Below, piece by piece: positions 18,856 to 29,934 of a stretch of 63,498 nucleotides of DNA. Numbering within the stretch: the stretch's first letter is position 1; each line of letters begins with the position of its first letter. The notes beneath the pieces were generated by a model. It searched no databases. It had not been told where the DNA came from and saw nothing but the letters and a program-made list of their open reading frames with translations. Made by a program: the position numbers and the translations under genes. This DNA is from Candidatus Nitrotoga sp. HW29. Its GTDB lineage: Bacteria; Pseudomonadota; Gammaproteobacteria; Burkholderiales; Gallionellaceae. The stretch is taken from positions 1 to 63,498 of the forward strand of contig NZ_CAKMAA020000024.1 in assembly GCF_924101635.2 (NCBI RefSeq). The letters run 5' to 3'.

Positions 18856-19149
18856 TTACCGCCTATCGCCAGCATAACCAGGTTTTCTGTGCTGGTGGCG
18901 CACGATCAGGATTCGAATACTACTTTCGAGATTTCGATATATGACCGAGTATGGGAAGATCTTTAGTGGGAAGGTTCTTCTTCCTCTCGTTGTTGGGATA
19001 CCGAGGCCGGGGTGTTTAACCAAGAGCTTGGCGATACGTTCGAACTCTTCGAGAAAGCGCTCAGCGACCACTGGCCCAGCGTGCTCGTTGTAGAAATCCA
19101 AGGCGTAGGTAATGTCCTGCTCCGCCCCAGGATGGAGCGAATAGATCAT
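18856..19149 (-). CDS. ParE/RelE-family toxin
   Basis: The 97-residue protein has the compact ParE/RelE layout: MIYSLHPGAEQDITYALDFYNE helix, RFLEEFERIAKLL helix, HPGLGIPT turn, then strands RTFPLKIFPYSVIYR and SIRILIVRHQHRKPGY. ParE toxins poison gyrase and RelE types cut mRNA; which applies here is not decidable from sequence. Its start overlaps the antitoxin stop by 4 bases. Confidence 0.8.
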   Translation of the reverse strand: MIYSLHPGAEQDITYALDFYNEHAGPVVAERFLEEFERIAKLLVKHPGLGIPTTRGRRTFPLKIFPYSVIYRNLESSIRILIVRHQHRKPGYAGDRR

Positions 19150-19373
19150 CGCGAAATTTTTGCTCGAAGCCGGGCGATAGCCTCAGACCCTGAAACTGTT
19201 GCTATCAAACCAGATTCCAGTTCGGATTCTCTTCGATCCGCTTCTCGTTCCCAGGCTTCCTCAACTTCGGGATCTGAATCAAGGCTAACGATCAAACGCT
19301 CAAGCAGGTGAGATCGTTCGACAGACGCTAGCTGTAGGACTTCGGCTTCTAGAAATTCAAGGTTTCTACTCAT
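19146..19373 (-). CDS. Antitoxin of the ParE/RelE-type pair
   Basis: The 75-residue addiction-module component starts MSRNLEFLEAEVLQLASVERSHLLERLI and continues with an acidic linker (DSDPEVEEAWEREADRR) and a C-terminal helix rich in Glu/Arg. The ATG at 19373 is preferred over 19466 because the upstream codons look non-coding. It is coupled to the toxin by a 4-base overlap. Confidence 0.75.
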   Translation of the reverse strand: MSRNLEFLEAEVLQLASVERSHLLERLIVSLDSDPEVEEAWEREADRRESELESGLIATVSGSEAIARLRAKISR

Positions 19374-19557
19374 GTTCGCTCCCGATAAAGATGGATGCCA
19401 TAACGGATATAGTCTAGCACAGCGAGCTGCGGTTACTGTGGCGTGACTACAGTGCGGGGCTTGCATGTACTAAACAATGATCGAACTCGATTCATTTGCA
19501 GAACGGCATTGTTCCGATCAAGCATTATGATTTCAAAGTTGATTATGAAACTCTCGA

Positions 19558-20421
19558 CTAGCGCAGCAGATAATCCAGCGCAATACCCCCGAACACCACA
19601 GCACCAAACCAGTTGTTGTGCAAAAAAGCCTTGAAGCAAGCCTCGCGCTGACGATTTCGAATCAACGTGTAGTGATAGATGGCGATGCCCGCCGCGCACA
19701 GTAAACCGAAATAGTAGACCATGCCCAGCTCAAGCGTACTGCCGACTGCGGCGAGTATGGCCAGAGTAAGGCCATAACAGATCATCACCGCAGCGATATC
19801 GTATTTACCGAAGAACAGTGCGGAGGAGTGGATGCCAATGTGCATGTCATCGTCCCGGTCCACCATCGCGTATTCGGTATCGTAAGCAATCGCCCAAAAT
19901 ACATTGGCGATTAATAGCCACCACGCTATGGCGGGAACGCTGCCGAGTTGCGCTGCGAATGTCATCGGGATACCAAAGCCAAATGCGATGCCGAGGTAAG
20001 CTTGGGGAATGGCAAAGAAACGTTTGGTATAGGGGTAGCTGGCGGCAAAGAACAGAGCGGGAATAGATAACAGCAGCGTCAATCCATTGAGCGGCAAAAT
20101 CAGCAGAAAGGCGAGGAGCGACAGTCCAGCCGCCAGATACAGCGCCTCTTTCGGCGCGAGTTTTCCACTGGTGATAGGGCGATCTTGGGTACGCTTTACC
20201 TGCTTGTCGAAATCACGATCGGCATAGTCATTGATCGCGCAGCCTGCAGAGCGCATCAAGACCGTGCCGAGCACAAAAATAGCGACGATGTTCCATGCCG
20301 GTTGGCCGTTACCCGCGATCCACACCCCCCACAGGGTAGGCCACAGCAGCAGCAGGATGCCAATGGGGCGGTCGAGCCTCGTTAGCTTGATATACAGATT
20401 GATTCGCTCGTTGAAATTCAT
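19558..20421 (-). CDS. ubiA: 4-hydroxybenzoate octaprenyltransferase
   Basis: This inner-membrane prenyltransferase attaches the polyprenyl tail to 4-hydroxybenzoate in ubiquinone synthesis. At 287 residues it has the first Asp-rich motif NDYADRDFD (about 64-72), a second one around [13 protein letters not shown], and multiple membrane helices. It overlaps ubiC by 4 bases, the classical ubiCA order. A small decayed copy of its C-terminal region occurs at 14185. Confidence 0.96.
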   Translation of the reverse strand: MNFNERINLYIKLTRLDRPIGILLLLWPTLWGVWIAGNGQPAWNIVAIFVLGTVLMRSAGCAINDYADRDFDKQVKRTQDRPITSGKLAPKEALYLAAGLSLLAFLLILPLNGLTLLLSIPALFFAASYPYTKRFFAIPQAYLGIAFGFGIPMTFAAQLGSVPAIAWWLLIANVFWAIAYDTEYAMVDRDDDMHIGIHSSALFFGKYDIAAVMICYGLTLAILAAVGSTLELGMVYYFGLLCAAGIAIYHYTLIRNRQREACFKAFLHNNWFGAVVFGGIALDYLLR

Positions 20422-21026
20422 TTTTTCAGCGCAAGAATATCCGGCAAAAAAACTTCCGTCACCAACAATGGGGCGTTACACAAGATAAATAGCGAACGCC
20501 GTGCCCACAGTTTTTGTGGTGGCGTATCGAGCGCAACGGCCGCGCGTCGATAGAGCGGATGATTCGGTTTAAGCGCGTCAAAATGCAGCGCTGAGCGGCG
20601 CACCAGCGGATGGGCAAACAATAGCGTGCCCAACGAACGATTGCCCAAATTTCGCAGCGCGTGCCATGCACCGCACAAATGATGGGCCGCAACCACACTG
20701 TGCGCAAATACCACGGGTTTGCCATCGGCTTGCAAAAACACTTCACGCGTATATATTTTTTGCCGAGCGGGCAAGCCAAGCAGCGCCGTTTCATCAAACA
20801 CGGGAGTTGCCAGACGGTTATGCACGTTACGAACGCTGAAATTATCGCAACGTTGCTGAATGCGCAACGTAAGCGATCCATCGGTATGCAGCCAGGGCGC
20901 ATAACCCGCTTCAATGCCAGGCAGGAAAGTGCGCCAGGATTCTGCTCCCCAAATCGGTTTCATAAGCTTCGCTTCGCTCTGCTTACCAGACAAAGCACGT
21001 GAGTGCGCTAAATAAATTTCAGACAT
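20418..21026 (-). CDS. ubiC: Chorismate lyase
   Basis: UbiC removes pyruvate from chorismate to give 4-hydroxybenzoate for UbiA. The 202-residue form starting [14 protein letters not shown] at 21026 is used; the longer open frame runs into recG and looks non-coding. Visible features are [13 protein letters not shown], the FVREVFL-like [11 protein letters not shown] and a [10 protein letters not shown] segment. The start overlaps the recG stop by 8 bases and the end overlaps ubiA by 4. Confidence 0.9.
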   Translation of the reverse strand: MSEIYLAHSRALSGKQSEAKLMKPIWGAESWRTFLPGIEAGYAPWLHTDGSLTLRIQQRCDNFSVRNVHNRLATPVFDETALLGLPARQKIYTREVFLQADGKPVVFAHSVVAAHHLCGAWHALRNLGNRSLGTLLFAHPLVRRSALHFDALKPNHPLYRRAAVALDTPPQKLWARRSLFILCNAPLLVTEVFLPDILALKK

Positions 21027-23043
21027 GGAGATAATCTTGTCTATTTGCCATCCACCGCTGCAAATGTGCGCGTGCTTCCTGCTGAAAATCGCACAGCATT
21101 TCGTCAGCAACCGCTTGCGCGCAATTGAGCAATGCAGCATCTTCGGTGACATCGGCAAAACGCAGCATGGGGACACCGCTTTGGCGTGCACCCAACAGCT
21201 CACCCGGGCCGCGCAGGCTTAAATCCTGCTGCGCGATTTCAAAACCATCCGTATTTTCATAAATAATTTTCAGGCGCGCGCGCGCTAATTCAGAAAGCGG
21301 TTGTTGAAATAGCAAAATACACAAACTCTGTGCAGCACCCCGCCCGACGCGCCCACGCAACTGGTGCAACTGAGCCAGCCCCATACGCTCGGCGTGCTCA
21401 ATTACCATCATGGCGGCATTGGGTACATCCACGCCGACTTCGACCACCGTGGTGGCCACCAGGAGATGCGTTTCACCCGTTTTGAACGCGGCCATCGCGT
21501 GTAATTTTTCGGCGGCATTCAGTTTGCCGTGCACCAGACCTACCCGCAGATCAGGCAGGGCTTGTGCCAGTCTCTGATGTGTTTCCAGTGCAGTCTGTAA
21601 TTCCAGCGTATCCGATTCATCAATCAGCGGGCATATCCAATAAGCCTGCTGTCCTGCGAGGCAGGCCTGGCGAACGCGCGCAAGCACCTCTTCACGCCTG
21701 CTGTCGCTCACCAGTTTAGTGATAACCGGTGTGCGCCCGGGCGGCAGTTCATCGATTACCGATACATCAAGATCGGCGTAATAACTCATCGCCAGAGTAC
21801 GCGGGATGGGTGTCGCACTCATCATCAACTGGTGTGGTTCATCGCCCTTGCCGCGCAGCGCTAAACGTTGCTGCACGCCAAATTTATGCTGCTCGTCCAC
21901 AATAACCAATCCCAGCTTGGGGAATGTAACTTGATCCTGAAACAGCGCGTGCGTGCCGATAGCCAACTGCGTTTCGCCTTGCGCGATACATTCGATAGCG
22001 GCTTGCTTATCTTTTTTCTTCAGGCTGCCAGAAAGCCATACGGGACTGATGCCAAGTGGCTCCAGCCAATCCCGTAATTTGTGATAGTGCTGTTCGGCCA
22101 GTATTTCGGTGGGCGACATCAATGCCACCTGATAGCCATTTTCTATCGCCTGCAAAGCAGCCAGTAGCGCAACAATAGTTTTGCCACTGCCCACATCGCC
22201 TTGCAGCAGGCGCTGCATCGGGTGCGCTTGTTCAAGATCGCGACTAATTTCGCGCAGGGTTTTTTGTTGAGCGGCGGTGAGACTAAAGGTTAATGTCTGC
22301 AACAGTTGCCGGGTAAAATGACCGAGTGCGCGCAGGCACGGCGCATTGCGACTGCGTCGCTTGCGGTAATGTATACGCATGGAAAGTTGCTGCGCCAACA
22401 ATTCATCAAACTTGATACGTAGCCAAGCGTGATGAGTGCGTTTAAGCAGCGCATCTTCATCAATATCGGATGGAGGATTGTGTAGCAGCCTTACACTATC
22501 TGCAAAGCTGGCAAGTTTCAAACGCGTGAGCAAGTCTGCGGGCAGCGTTTCAGGCAGTTCAAGCTCGTTCAAGGCAGCCTGAATGTGCTTGCTCAGCATC
22601 GCTTGTGACAAGCCTGCGGTAGTGGGGTAAACAGGTGTCAGCGCTTGTTTTAGCGGCGTACTTTCACCCGCGACACGACACTTTGGATGCACCATCTCCA
22701 TGCCGAAATAGCCCATGCGCACCTCACCCAAGGCGCGGATTTTCTTTCCTGCTTCGAGTTGCTTTTGCTGGCTTGGGTAGAAATTCAAAAACCTTAGATA
22801 CAACACACCACTACTGTCCTGCAATTGACAGATCAGGCTGCGACGCGGGCGGAACATGACTTCATTGTGAATGATCTCACCTTCTACTTGCGTGCTCGCA
22901 CCCTGAACAAGCTCGGCGATTTGCGTCACCCGGGTTTCGTCCTCGTAACGTAGCGGTAAATGCAGTACCAGATCAAAGCGGTTATGAATACCAAGTTTTT
23001 CGAACTTGGTTAACGTAGCTACAGGGATACTGGTGGGAAGCAT
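21019..23043 (-). CDS. recG: ATP-dependent DNA helicase RecG
   Basis: RecG remodels stalled forks and branches Holliday junctions. The 674-residue form starts MLPTSIPVATLTKFEKLGI. An OB-fold wedge domain lies at about 45-150. Helicase motifs then appear in order: GDVGSGKT (Walker A), MSPTEILAEQHY, a DEQH box (VIVDEQHKFGVQQR), SATPIPRT, VVEVGVDVPNA and QLRGRVGRG. The longer frame from 23151 adds 36 unlike residues. It lies between ridA and ubiC on the same strand. Confidence 0.96.
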   Translation of the reverse strand: MLPTSIPVATLTKFEKLGIHNRFDLVLHLPLRYEDETRVTQIAELVQGASTQVEGEIIHNEVMFRPRRSLICQLQDSSGVLYLRFLNFYPSQQKQLEAGKKIRALGEVRMGYFGMEMVHPKCRVAGESTPLKQALTPVYPTTAGLSQAMLSKHIQAALNELELPETLPADLLTRLKLASFADSVRLLHNPPSDIDEDALLKRTHHAWLRIKFDELLAQQLSMRIHYRKRRSRNAPCLRALGHFTRQLLQTLTFSLTAAQQKTLREISRDLEQAHPMQRLLQGDVGSGKTIVALLAALQAIENGYQVALMSPTEILAEQHYHKLRDWLEPLGISPVWLSGSLKKKDKQAAIECIAQGETQLAIGTHALFQDQVTFPKLGLVIVDEQHKFGVQQRLALRGKGDEPHQLMMSATPIPRTLAMSYYADLDVSVIDELPPGRTPVITKLVSDSRREEVLARVRQACLAGQQAYWICPLIDESDTLELQTALETHQRLAQALPDLRVGLVHGKLNAAEKLHAMAAFKTGETHLLVATTVVEVGVDVPNAAMMVIEHAERMGLAQLHQLRGRVGRGAAQSLCILLFQQPLSELARARLKIIYENTDGFEIAQQDLSLRGPGELLGARQSGVPMLRFADVTEDAALLNCAQAVADEMLCDFQQEARAHLQRWMANRQDYLHV

Positions 23044-23086
23044 GTTTGAAATACTGCAAAGCAGGAATTGCACAGAAGGTGAATGC

Positions 23087-23473
23087 TTAGTCCTGTACGC
23101 ACAATATGCCATCCATTTCCACCAGCGCGCCTCGCGGCAATGCCGCCACACCTACTACCGCGCGCGCAGGGTAAGGTTGATGGAAATAGGACGTCATGAT
23201 TTCGTTCACTTTGGCGAAGCTGTTCATATCAGTCAGATAAATATTGAGTTTCACCACATCATTCAAGCTGCTGTCAGCCGCACTGGCCACTGCACGCAGG
23301 TTCTGAAATACGCGATGAATCTGCGCCTCGATGCCATCTGCCATTTGCATGGTGTTGGGATCCAATCCGATCTGGCCGGAAAGATACACCGTTTTGTCTA
23401 CACGGACCGCTTGCGAATAAATACCAATAGCGGCGGGGGCATCAAGGGTTTGAATTACTTTTTTGTTAGGCAT
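23087..23473 (-). CDS. ridA: RidA-family enamine/imine deaminase
   Basis: RidA hydrolyses reactive 2-aminoacrylate and related imines made by PLP enzymes. At 128 residues it has [20 protein letters not shown], a run-in to [11 protein letters not shown], and the C-terminal [20 protein letters not shown] with the conserved Arg and Glu. The start at 23473 has CAGGAG seven bases upstream. Confidence 0.94.
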   Translation of the reverse strand: MPNKKVIQTLDAPAAIGIYSQAVRVDKTVYLSGQIGLDPNTMQMADGIEAQIHRVFQNLRAVASAADSSLNDVVKLNIYLTDMNSFAKVNEIMTSYFHQPYPARAVVGVAALPRGALVEMDGILCVQD

Positions 23474-23520
23474 TACTGGCTCCTGTATGTTGTCAAGCAC
23501 ACTTTAAGTCTGGGTAATAA

Positions 23521-23733
23521 TTACATAGAAGTGATCATTATAAATGGAATTACTTGCTGACATGATAGCCCGGTCATGCGCTCAACATAGCGCAGTAGTA
23601 CACCTTTATCTACCCGCCCATGGGAGTAACCAAATCGCTTGAGGACGCGCCCGACAAATTGATTACGCGCCGCTTTTGGAACCGGAAATACCTCTCTGAT
23701 GTCCCGTCTAAAAATGCCTTGATCTATATTTAA
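23521..23733 (-). pseudogene. Truncated integrase/transposase fragment
   Basis: The minus-strand frame reads RDIREVFPVPKAARNQFVGR and KGVLLRYVERMTGLSCQQV, in the style of the N-terminal part of DDE integrase-type transposases. It is open for about 70 codons here but lacks a proper start, and on its upstream side it runs into the inverted repeat of the IS5-type element. It is a remnant of an older element. Confidence 0.5.
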
Positions 23734-24792
23734 GGCTACGCTGAATAAGCCCCGCATTTCTGAGATTTTAATTACGGAATATGCGTGATTATGCAAAAAA
23801 GCACGTTCAGCCCGTTTTATTTTGCCCTTTCAGGCTGCTCCTTGGGCTTTTTGCCCGCCATTTGCTCGCTATAGACGCACCTGTGCCATCAATCGATTTT
23901 GAGACAGGTAAATATTCGCCAATGCCAGCACGGTAAATACGCGACCGGCATTCTTGGCTAAACCACGGTAGCGCATTTTAGTAAAACCCCGCAGTCGTTT
24001 GATCACGGCAAAGACGTGTTCGACGCGGGCTCTTATCTTTGACTTGTTGCGGTTTTTGCGGCGCTTGACCTCATCGACCTTGCCGCCAGCCTTACGGGTG
24101 CGACAATTGGTGAAGTCGCGGGCCTTGGGCGCTGTGCGCCAGGCCGCTTTGACTGTCCACGCCAATGTGCATTCATGCCAAAGTACCATTGTTGCCCCTT
24201 GCGCGTCTGGTACATTTCAGGATCGCGTTTCTTCCCGACGTTTTTGGTTGAGCTGGGGGCCGCAATAAGGGTGACATCGACTATCGTACCGGTCTTGAGG
24301 GTCATGCCACTGCCTTGGAGGATGCATCCGACTTCGGCGAAAAGTTGCTCATTGAGGGTGTTCTTCTCCAGCAGGCGACGAAATTTGAGCAGCGTCCGCA
24401 TCCGGTACGGCTTCGCATCCCAGGTCAATTCCGGCAAAATGGCGCAAGCGGGTGATGTCGTAGCGCGCTTCTTCGCAGGCAAAGTCAGCCAGATTAAACC
24501 CGTGCTGGATAAAGTGGATGCGCAGTATACGTTCAAGTCCAATCGGGGGGCGGCCATTGCCTCGCTTCGGGTAGTGAGGTTCGATCACCGCACATAGATC
24601 AGTCCACGGCACGATGCGGTTCATCGTGTCCAGAAATTCGTCGCGCCGTGTCGGCCTGTGGTGTTGTTCAAATCCAGTTGTGTATTTCGCCGCCATCGCC
24701 AAAGTTTGTTGTTTCATTGCCGTCCACCTTGTTTTTATAATATGCCTGTAATGCCCGAACTGTGAGATCGGTGGTTCTTTATCAGCGTAGCC
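23734..24792 (-). mobile_element. IS5-family-like insertion sequence with TTAA target duplication
   Basis: The terminal inverted repeats are GGCTACGCTGA at 23734-23744 and its exact complement TCAGCGTAGCC at 24782-24792. Each is flanked outside by TTAA (23730-23733 and 24793-24796), a 4-base duplication of the kind IS5 elements make. The 1059-base element carries one decayed transposase gene. It separates a truncated integrase fragment from a truncated secreted-protein gene. Confidence 0.8.
23869..24717 (-). pseudogene. IS5-family transposase, frameshifted and internally deleted
   Basis: The frame beginning MKQQTLAMAAKYTTGFEQH at 24717 has the IS5 N-terminal pattern (HYPKRGNGRPPIGLERILRI, LRHFAGIDLG). 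Around 24400 the reading frame changes to the one with LLKFRRLLEKNTLNEQLF and TGTIVDVTLIAAPSSTKN. Near 24180 it changes again to the one ending SKIRARVEHVFAVIKRLRG and ALANIYLSQNR. Compared with a normal IS5 transposase, much of the stretch between the MNAHWRG segment and the RARVEH helix is missing, so it should be inactive. Confidence 0.85.
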
Positions 24793-24796
24793 TTAA

Positions 24797-25293
24797 AGAA
24801 CAACGGCACAGGTGTCAGCAACGTGCAAATCAATAGCGGTACACCATTTAGCTTGCCTGCTGGCGGCAAAAGTGTGTATGGCATCCAGTGGGATGGAGCG
24901 GGAGGCGTGGCACCGGTGACGATAACCGCTACTGATGCATATGGAAGTACGAGCGTGCAGGAGTTTATGATCGTGGTCAACGATGCGGCGCAGATTGATC
25001 AGAAATTCAAGGCGCTGTGGGATGGAATGAATAATGCGGTGATTGCTGGAGACAAAGCGACGGCGCTGTCGTACTTGAGTGGGACGGCGCAAATTAAATA
25101 TGGACCGGTGTTTGATGCGTTGCAGACGGACTATCAGCAAATCGTCGGCACTTGGTCTGTTCCAGTCCGCGGCAGTATCTCAAACGAGATTGGCGAATAC
25201 GCGGTCATAACCACCAATGGAAATGCACGTCAATTGTTCCTGATTTATTTCGTCAAGGGCACGGACGGGGTTTGGCGTTTGGATTCTATGTAA
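24797..25293 (+). pseudogene. 5'-truncated gene with an Ig-like domain
   Basis: From the IS5 boundary the + frame is open and reads LKNNGTGVSNVQINSG, then IQWDGAGGVAPVTITATDAYG (an Ig/PKD-like strand pattern). An alpha/beta segment follows (DQKFKALWDGMNNAVIAGDK ... VDGVWRLDSM-like end). No proper start remains; the first possible start is GTG at 24823. The IS5 insertion, with loss of the upstream part, probably removed the N-terminus. It lies 10 bases ahead of the lipoprotein gene, so it was the first gene of this operon. Confidence 0.55.
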
Positions 25294-25303
25294 GGTCATC
25301 ACC

Positions 25304-25987
25304 ATGAAATTTATTGAAAAGTTTTTCCCTATTTTTATTCTGATCCTGGCGCTACCCATTCAAGGTTGCACCACCACCTATTCTGCCAAGAAAATTGAAG
25401 CTCGGGTCATCGATGCAGATACCAAGCAACCTTTGGAAGGCGTAAATGTGGTGGCGCAATGGACATTAGAAGGCGGCATGGAAGGCGGAGTGCTAACCAA
25501 TTTGATGCTGATGGAGTCGGTTAGCGACAAGGATGGTCGGTTTTACTTTCCTGCCTGGGGACCGAAATCCATACCATCAGACTTGCCGTGGAACGCGCGT
25601 TTGAAGAACCAGGATCCGGGTATGGTCATGTTCAAGAGTGGATATGAAGTGCAGGGATTTTCCAATGAAATCACTGGTCCCTACCCTGGCACAGGCCCTT
25701 CAATGCGAACGTCTCAATGGAACAGTAAAACCATTGAACTCAAGAGGCATCAAGGAAATTTGGAGCGGTATAGGTTGCTGCTTGATGGTGTTCTGGGGGG
25801 TATCTTTTATGGGGAATGCCGATGGAAAAATATACCGCGAATGATTGTTGCATTAGACAAGGAATCTGCGCGGTTACGGAAGTTGGGAGTTCGTATTAGC
25901 GTGATAACCATCAGTAGAATAGAGGATAACTCAGCCAGAGAAAACTGTGGATCGGCTCAAGAATTTTTCAAGGATTATATAGAATGA
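25304..25987 (+). CDS. Lipoprotein with carboxypeptidase-regulatory-like domain
   Basis: The 227-residue protein has a lipobox LPIQGC with Cys22 as the probable lipidated residue. After it comes a beta-sandwich segment (ARVIDADTKQPLEGVNVVAQW ... SVSDKDGRFYFPAWG), typical of CarboxypepD_reg-like folds. The C-terminal 80 residues are not recognised. The end overlaps the following gene by 4 bases. Function unknown; probably outer-membrane or periplasmic. Confidence 0.65.
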   Translation: MKFIEKFFPIFILILALPIQGCTTTYSAKKIEARVIDADTKQPLEGVNVVAQWTLEGGMEGGVLTNLMLMESVSDKDGRFYFPAWGPKSIPSDLPWNARLKNQDPGMVMFKSGYEVQGFSNEITGPYPGTGPSMRTSQWNSKTIELKRHQGNLERYRLLLDGVLGGIFYGECRWKNIPRMIVALDKESARLRKLGVRISVITISRIEDNSARENCGSAQEFFKDYIE

Positions 25988-28300
25988 AGAAGATCCTTGT
26001 CTTAGCGTTGGCCGTGACTATCGCTACATCGCCTGTATTGGCTTATGACATACCCAATCATTTCGATATGTCTAGGGAAGCAGCGCAGCGTTCAGTGCTT
26101 CAAACAGACTCCAATGTTTTGCTGAATTTGGGATTTAGTTCATTGGATATTGCGGGTCAAAAATTTTTAGCCACAGAAGGAGAAAATTCAACTGATTTCA
26201 CTGATGAATGTAAACATATGCTTCTCTTCCCTATTGATGTTCTGATCGGTTGCGGCGCTCAATTTGAAGATGTTCCAGGAACCCGCTCCCTCAATCACTT
26301 CTATGACCCTATCAACAATAGTCCGCTGAAGGTGCGAATACCACCGATATTCGGGCCATTGGTGGCAATGGGTTCGACCTCGCCTGACTGGGGGGTTAGA
26401 AGATAACATTGATAATACGAACCAGGCGTTTTCATACAAGGACGCACGCATGTATTTCTATCAGGCGTTGATTACCGAAGGGGGGCAGAAAAACAGGGAT
26501 GTATTGTGGGGCAAGTTGTTCCAGAGTATAGGGCAGGTAATCCACCATGTGCAGGATATGGCGCAACCACAGCATGTACGCAACGACCAACATGTGGACA
26601 AGTTTATTCCTGGTTATGTCAACCCAAGCCTGTATGAAAAATATACGAGTAATCAACAAACTAGACCAGAAGTTCAGGCCTTATTTTCTTTACCAGGTTC
26701 TGAACCAGTCTACTCCGGCACTCATCCTGGTGCATTCAAGATACCGCGCGACTTTTGGAAGAATACCCAAGAAACTGGATTGGCCGAGTTCACCAACCAC
26801 AATTTTGTCAGCGATGGAACAAATTTCAAACTATATCAAGGGCAACCTGTTGTCGGCGCAACTTACGGCTTGCCCGTGCCATATGGATCTCCGCAAAACG
26901 TACCGGCTTCCGAGCTTTTACCCCCTCTTTCTCAGGATATTCTGACGAGCTGTAGCGTCAATCAGGTGTCGGTTTGCACGATGTCATTCTATGCGAGCAA
27001 CGGTCCAAATGTGGTCAATCCGCGTGCGTCGGCCCTTTCGATTTTCGATCAGTATGTTCAACTGAAGCTACTAGAATTTGGGGATCCATTCAATTATAAG
27101 ACGGACCGGCTTTTTACGCTTAATCGGTATACGTTTAACGCTGCACATTCGCTTTTGATACCAAAGGCTGTTGGTTATTCAGCCGGCCTGATCAACTACT
27201 TCTTCCGTGGCAAGATGGAAATCTCGTTGCCCGACGAAGGCATCTACGGCATCATCGACCACAGCGACCCAGTGTCAAACCAACAGGATACAGGTGGTTT
27301 CAGGAAAATAAAATTAAAACTCAAGAATGTGACTCCGAACGGCACGGGCATCGAGCTTATGGCGGCTACGGGCAAGCTGATTGCAGTAGCCAAGTTTCAC
27401 CGCAACACGTGCTATACGCCCAGCCTGTCTGGCGAATACGGTTCGCCCGGTATTGATTGGCGTACCTGCCGTGCCAAGGATGAAGAAATTGTTGTCTCGG
27501 AAGTAATAGAGACGACACCGATAGGTATTAATACTGACGCGACACAGCTTACGTTTAACTTCAATACGCCAATTCCAATCAATGCCAGCGACCTCTACTT
27601 ACAAGCTGTCTATACAGGCCCTCTTGGCGCTGAAACCAATGCGGTTGCAGTTGTCACCAAAGACATTTCAGAGCCCCATTATATTTATAGTAGTGTTGCG
27701 ACTTGGGATCAAGCTACCTTTAGGACTATTTCTAGTTACCCGCAGATTTCGGGGCCAGGGGGACAGTCATGGGAAAGTTGGTGCGCGACCGGTTTTCCGA
27801 CATTGGATGCCTGCAACCAGGGGATGGGCTATATAAACCTAGTGCGATATAGCGGTAAATCCGGCCCGATTTCTGGATATGATCCTTCTGATCCAATATT
27901 CCTAACAGGTACGATATACGACCTATCGGAAGCACCACCATTCCCGCCAGTTGCGACCATGCCTGATCCGTTAGGTCCGGCTGCTACCGTGCCCGCTCCG
28001 GTAGGTTCATTTTCGCGCGTCGCCGTGCTAACAGATGCCCAGCCATCCAACACGGCCTTGTCGCTTGAGGAAAAAATCGATACTACGCACGGCATCGCGT
28101 TATTCCAATGGTTCACGGGTGTAGCGGCTACCACCATCAATCAACGAGACCCGACGAACGACACACTGACACCGACCGCCATTTATTTACCGGCACGGGG
28201 AATTTATGTCCGAGCCGCAACCGCCCCCGCTTTGATGAGCGGAACAGCGCCGCAGCCCTTCCCCGATTTAAAAATTTTACCTTCTCAGATCAACTTCTAA
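25984..28300 (+). pseudogene. Secreted zinc-dependent phospholipase C/S1-P1-nuclease-like protein, frameshifted
   Basis: The first frame (25984-26406, 140 residues) has a signal peptide (KKILVLALAVTIATSPVLA) and DIPNHFDMSREA. It ends just after a run of six G at about 26390-26395. Dropping one G joins it directly to the second frame (LEDNIDNTNQAFSYKDARM ... to 28300). That frame has GQVIHHVQDMAQPQHVRND, a His/Asp-rich metal-site motif of the phospholipase C/P1-nuclease fold, followed by a long beta-rich C-terminal region. Together they would make about 771 residues. The frameshift may be real decay, slippage-based phase variation or a sequencing error. The second frame alone starts at 26450 without a signal peptide. 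Confidence 0.7.
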
Positions 28301-28388
28301 AGATTAAGCAAGAATGGCACACGAATGATCTTGTCGCATTAATTGAGCAGGCCAAATTTTTAATTATTTTATCAAGCGTATAGTTAAA

Positions 28389-28646
28389 TTATCTACAACC
28401 TTCCATCTTGTAGATGAAGTACCCATCCTTGTTAATCGCTTCTACAACATTGCTGGATGCGCTTTGAATGTGGCAAAAATTGCATTCTTTGCTCGTGATA
28501 ATTGCCTCGCCTTCACCGATTGAAATTAACCACGCTTTAGCGAATTCGATCGCTTTCTGATCATCCCTTACCGCGGTAAAGACATCAAAGTGCATCGTAT
28601 GGCCATCTTTAGCTTTTACATAAGTGTCATAAACGTGTATGTCCAT
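28389..28646 (-). CDS. DUF2024 family protein
   Basis: The 85-residue protein starts MDIHVYDTYVKAKDGHTMHFDVFTA and contains the conserved AKAWLISIGEGEA and CNFCHIQ segments and a C-terminal GYFIYKMEGC. These are the hallmarks of DUF2024. The family has no established role. The CxxC near residue 56 hints at metal binding (inference). Confidence 0.85.
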   Translation of the reverse strand: MDIHVYDTYVKAKDGHTMHFDVFTAVRDDQKAIEFAKAWLISIGEGEAIITSKECNFCHIQSASSNVVEAINKDGYFIYKMEGCR

Positions 28647-28713
28647 ATTTGTTCCTTAACTAATTTAGAGATTGGCCGGACTATTTAAAGTAACTGGCAG
28701 AATGTTCCGGGAA

Positions 28714-28866
28714 TTATGGGCCGAAAATAATTGGCCGAGGATCGACAACCTTGGTGTTTAACTCATGCTCATAAGCAGCCCAAAGCGCTTTGTCTTCTGG
28801 CGTTGTTTTACAAGCCGAAACGATCAAACTGCTGCAAACAAGTGAGAAAATTAACGCAACTCTCAT
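28714..28866 (-). CDS. Small lipoprotein, 50 residues
   Basis: This short minus-strand ORF begins MRVALIFSLVCSSLIVSACK and ends in DPRPIIFGP. The lipobox LIVSAC gives lipidation at Cys19, leaving a mature peptide of about 32 residues with a charged stretch (TTPEDKALWAAYEHELN). It lies 30 bases after the hemB stop on the same strand and 67 bases ahead of DUF2024. The ribosome site is weak (GAG six bases upstream). Function unknown. Confidence 0.6.
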   Translation of the reverse strand: MRVALIFSLVCSSLIVSACKTTPEDKALWAAYEHELNTKVVDPRPIIFGP

Positions 28867-28896
28867 ACATAACTCTACGAAGATTGATTAGCGCAG

Positions 28897-29904
<1,008 letters not shown>

Positions 29905-29934
29905 TTAAGTCCTAAAATTTTTGCCTAACATTGG

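Noticed and set aside
23006-23560. 184-residue plus-strand ORF over ridA
   Set aside because: It is antisense to ridA and to the recG start, and has no family features.
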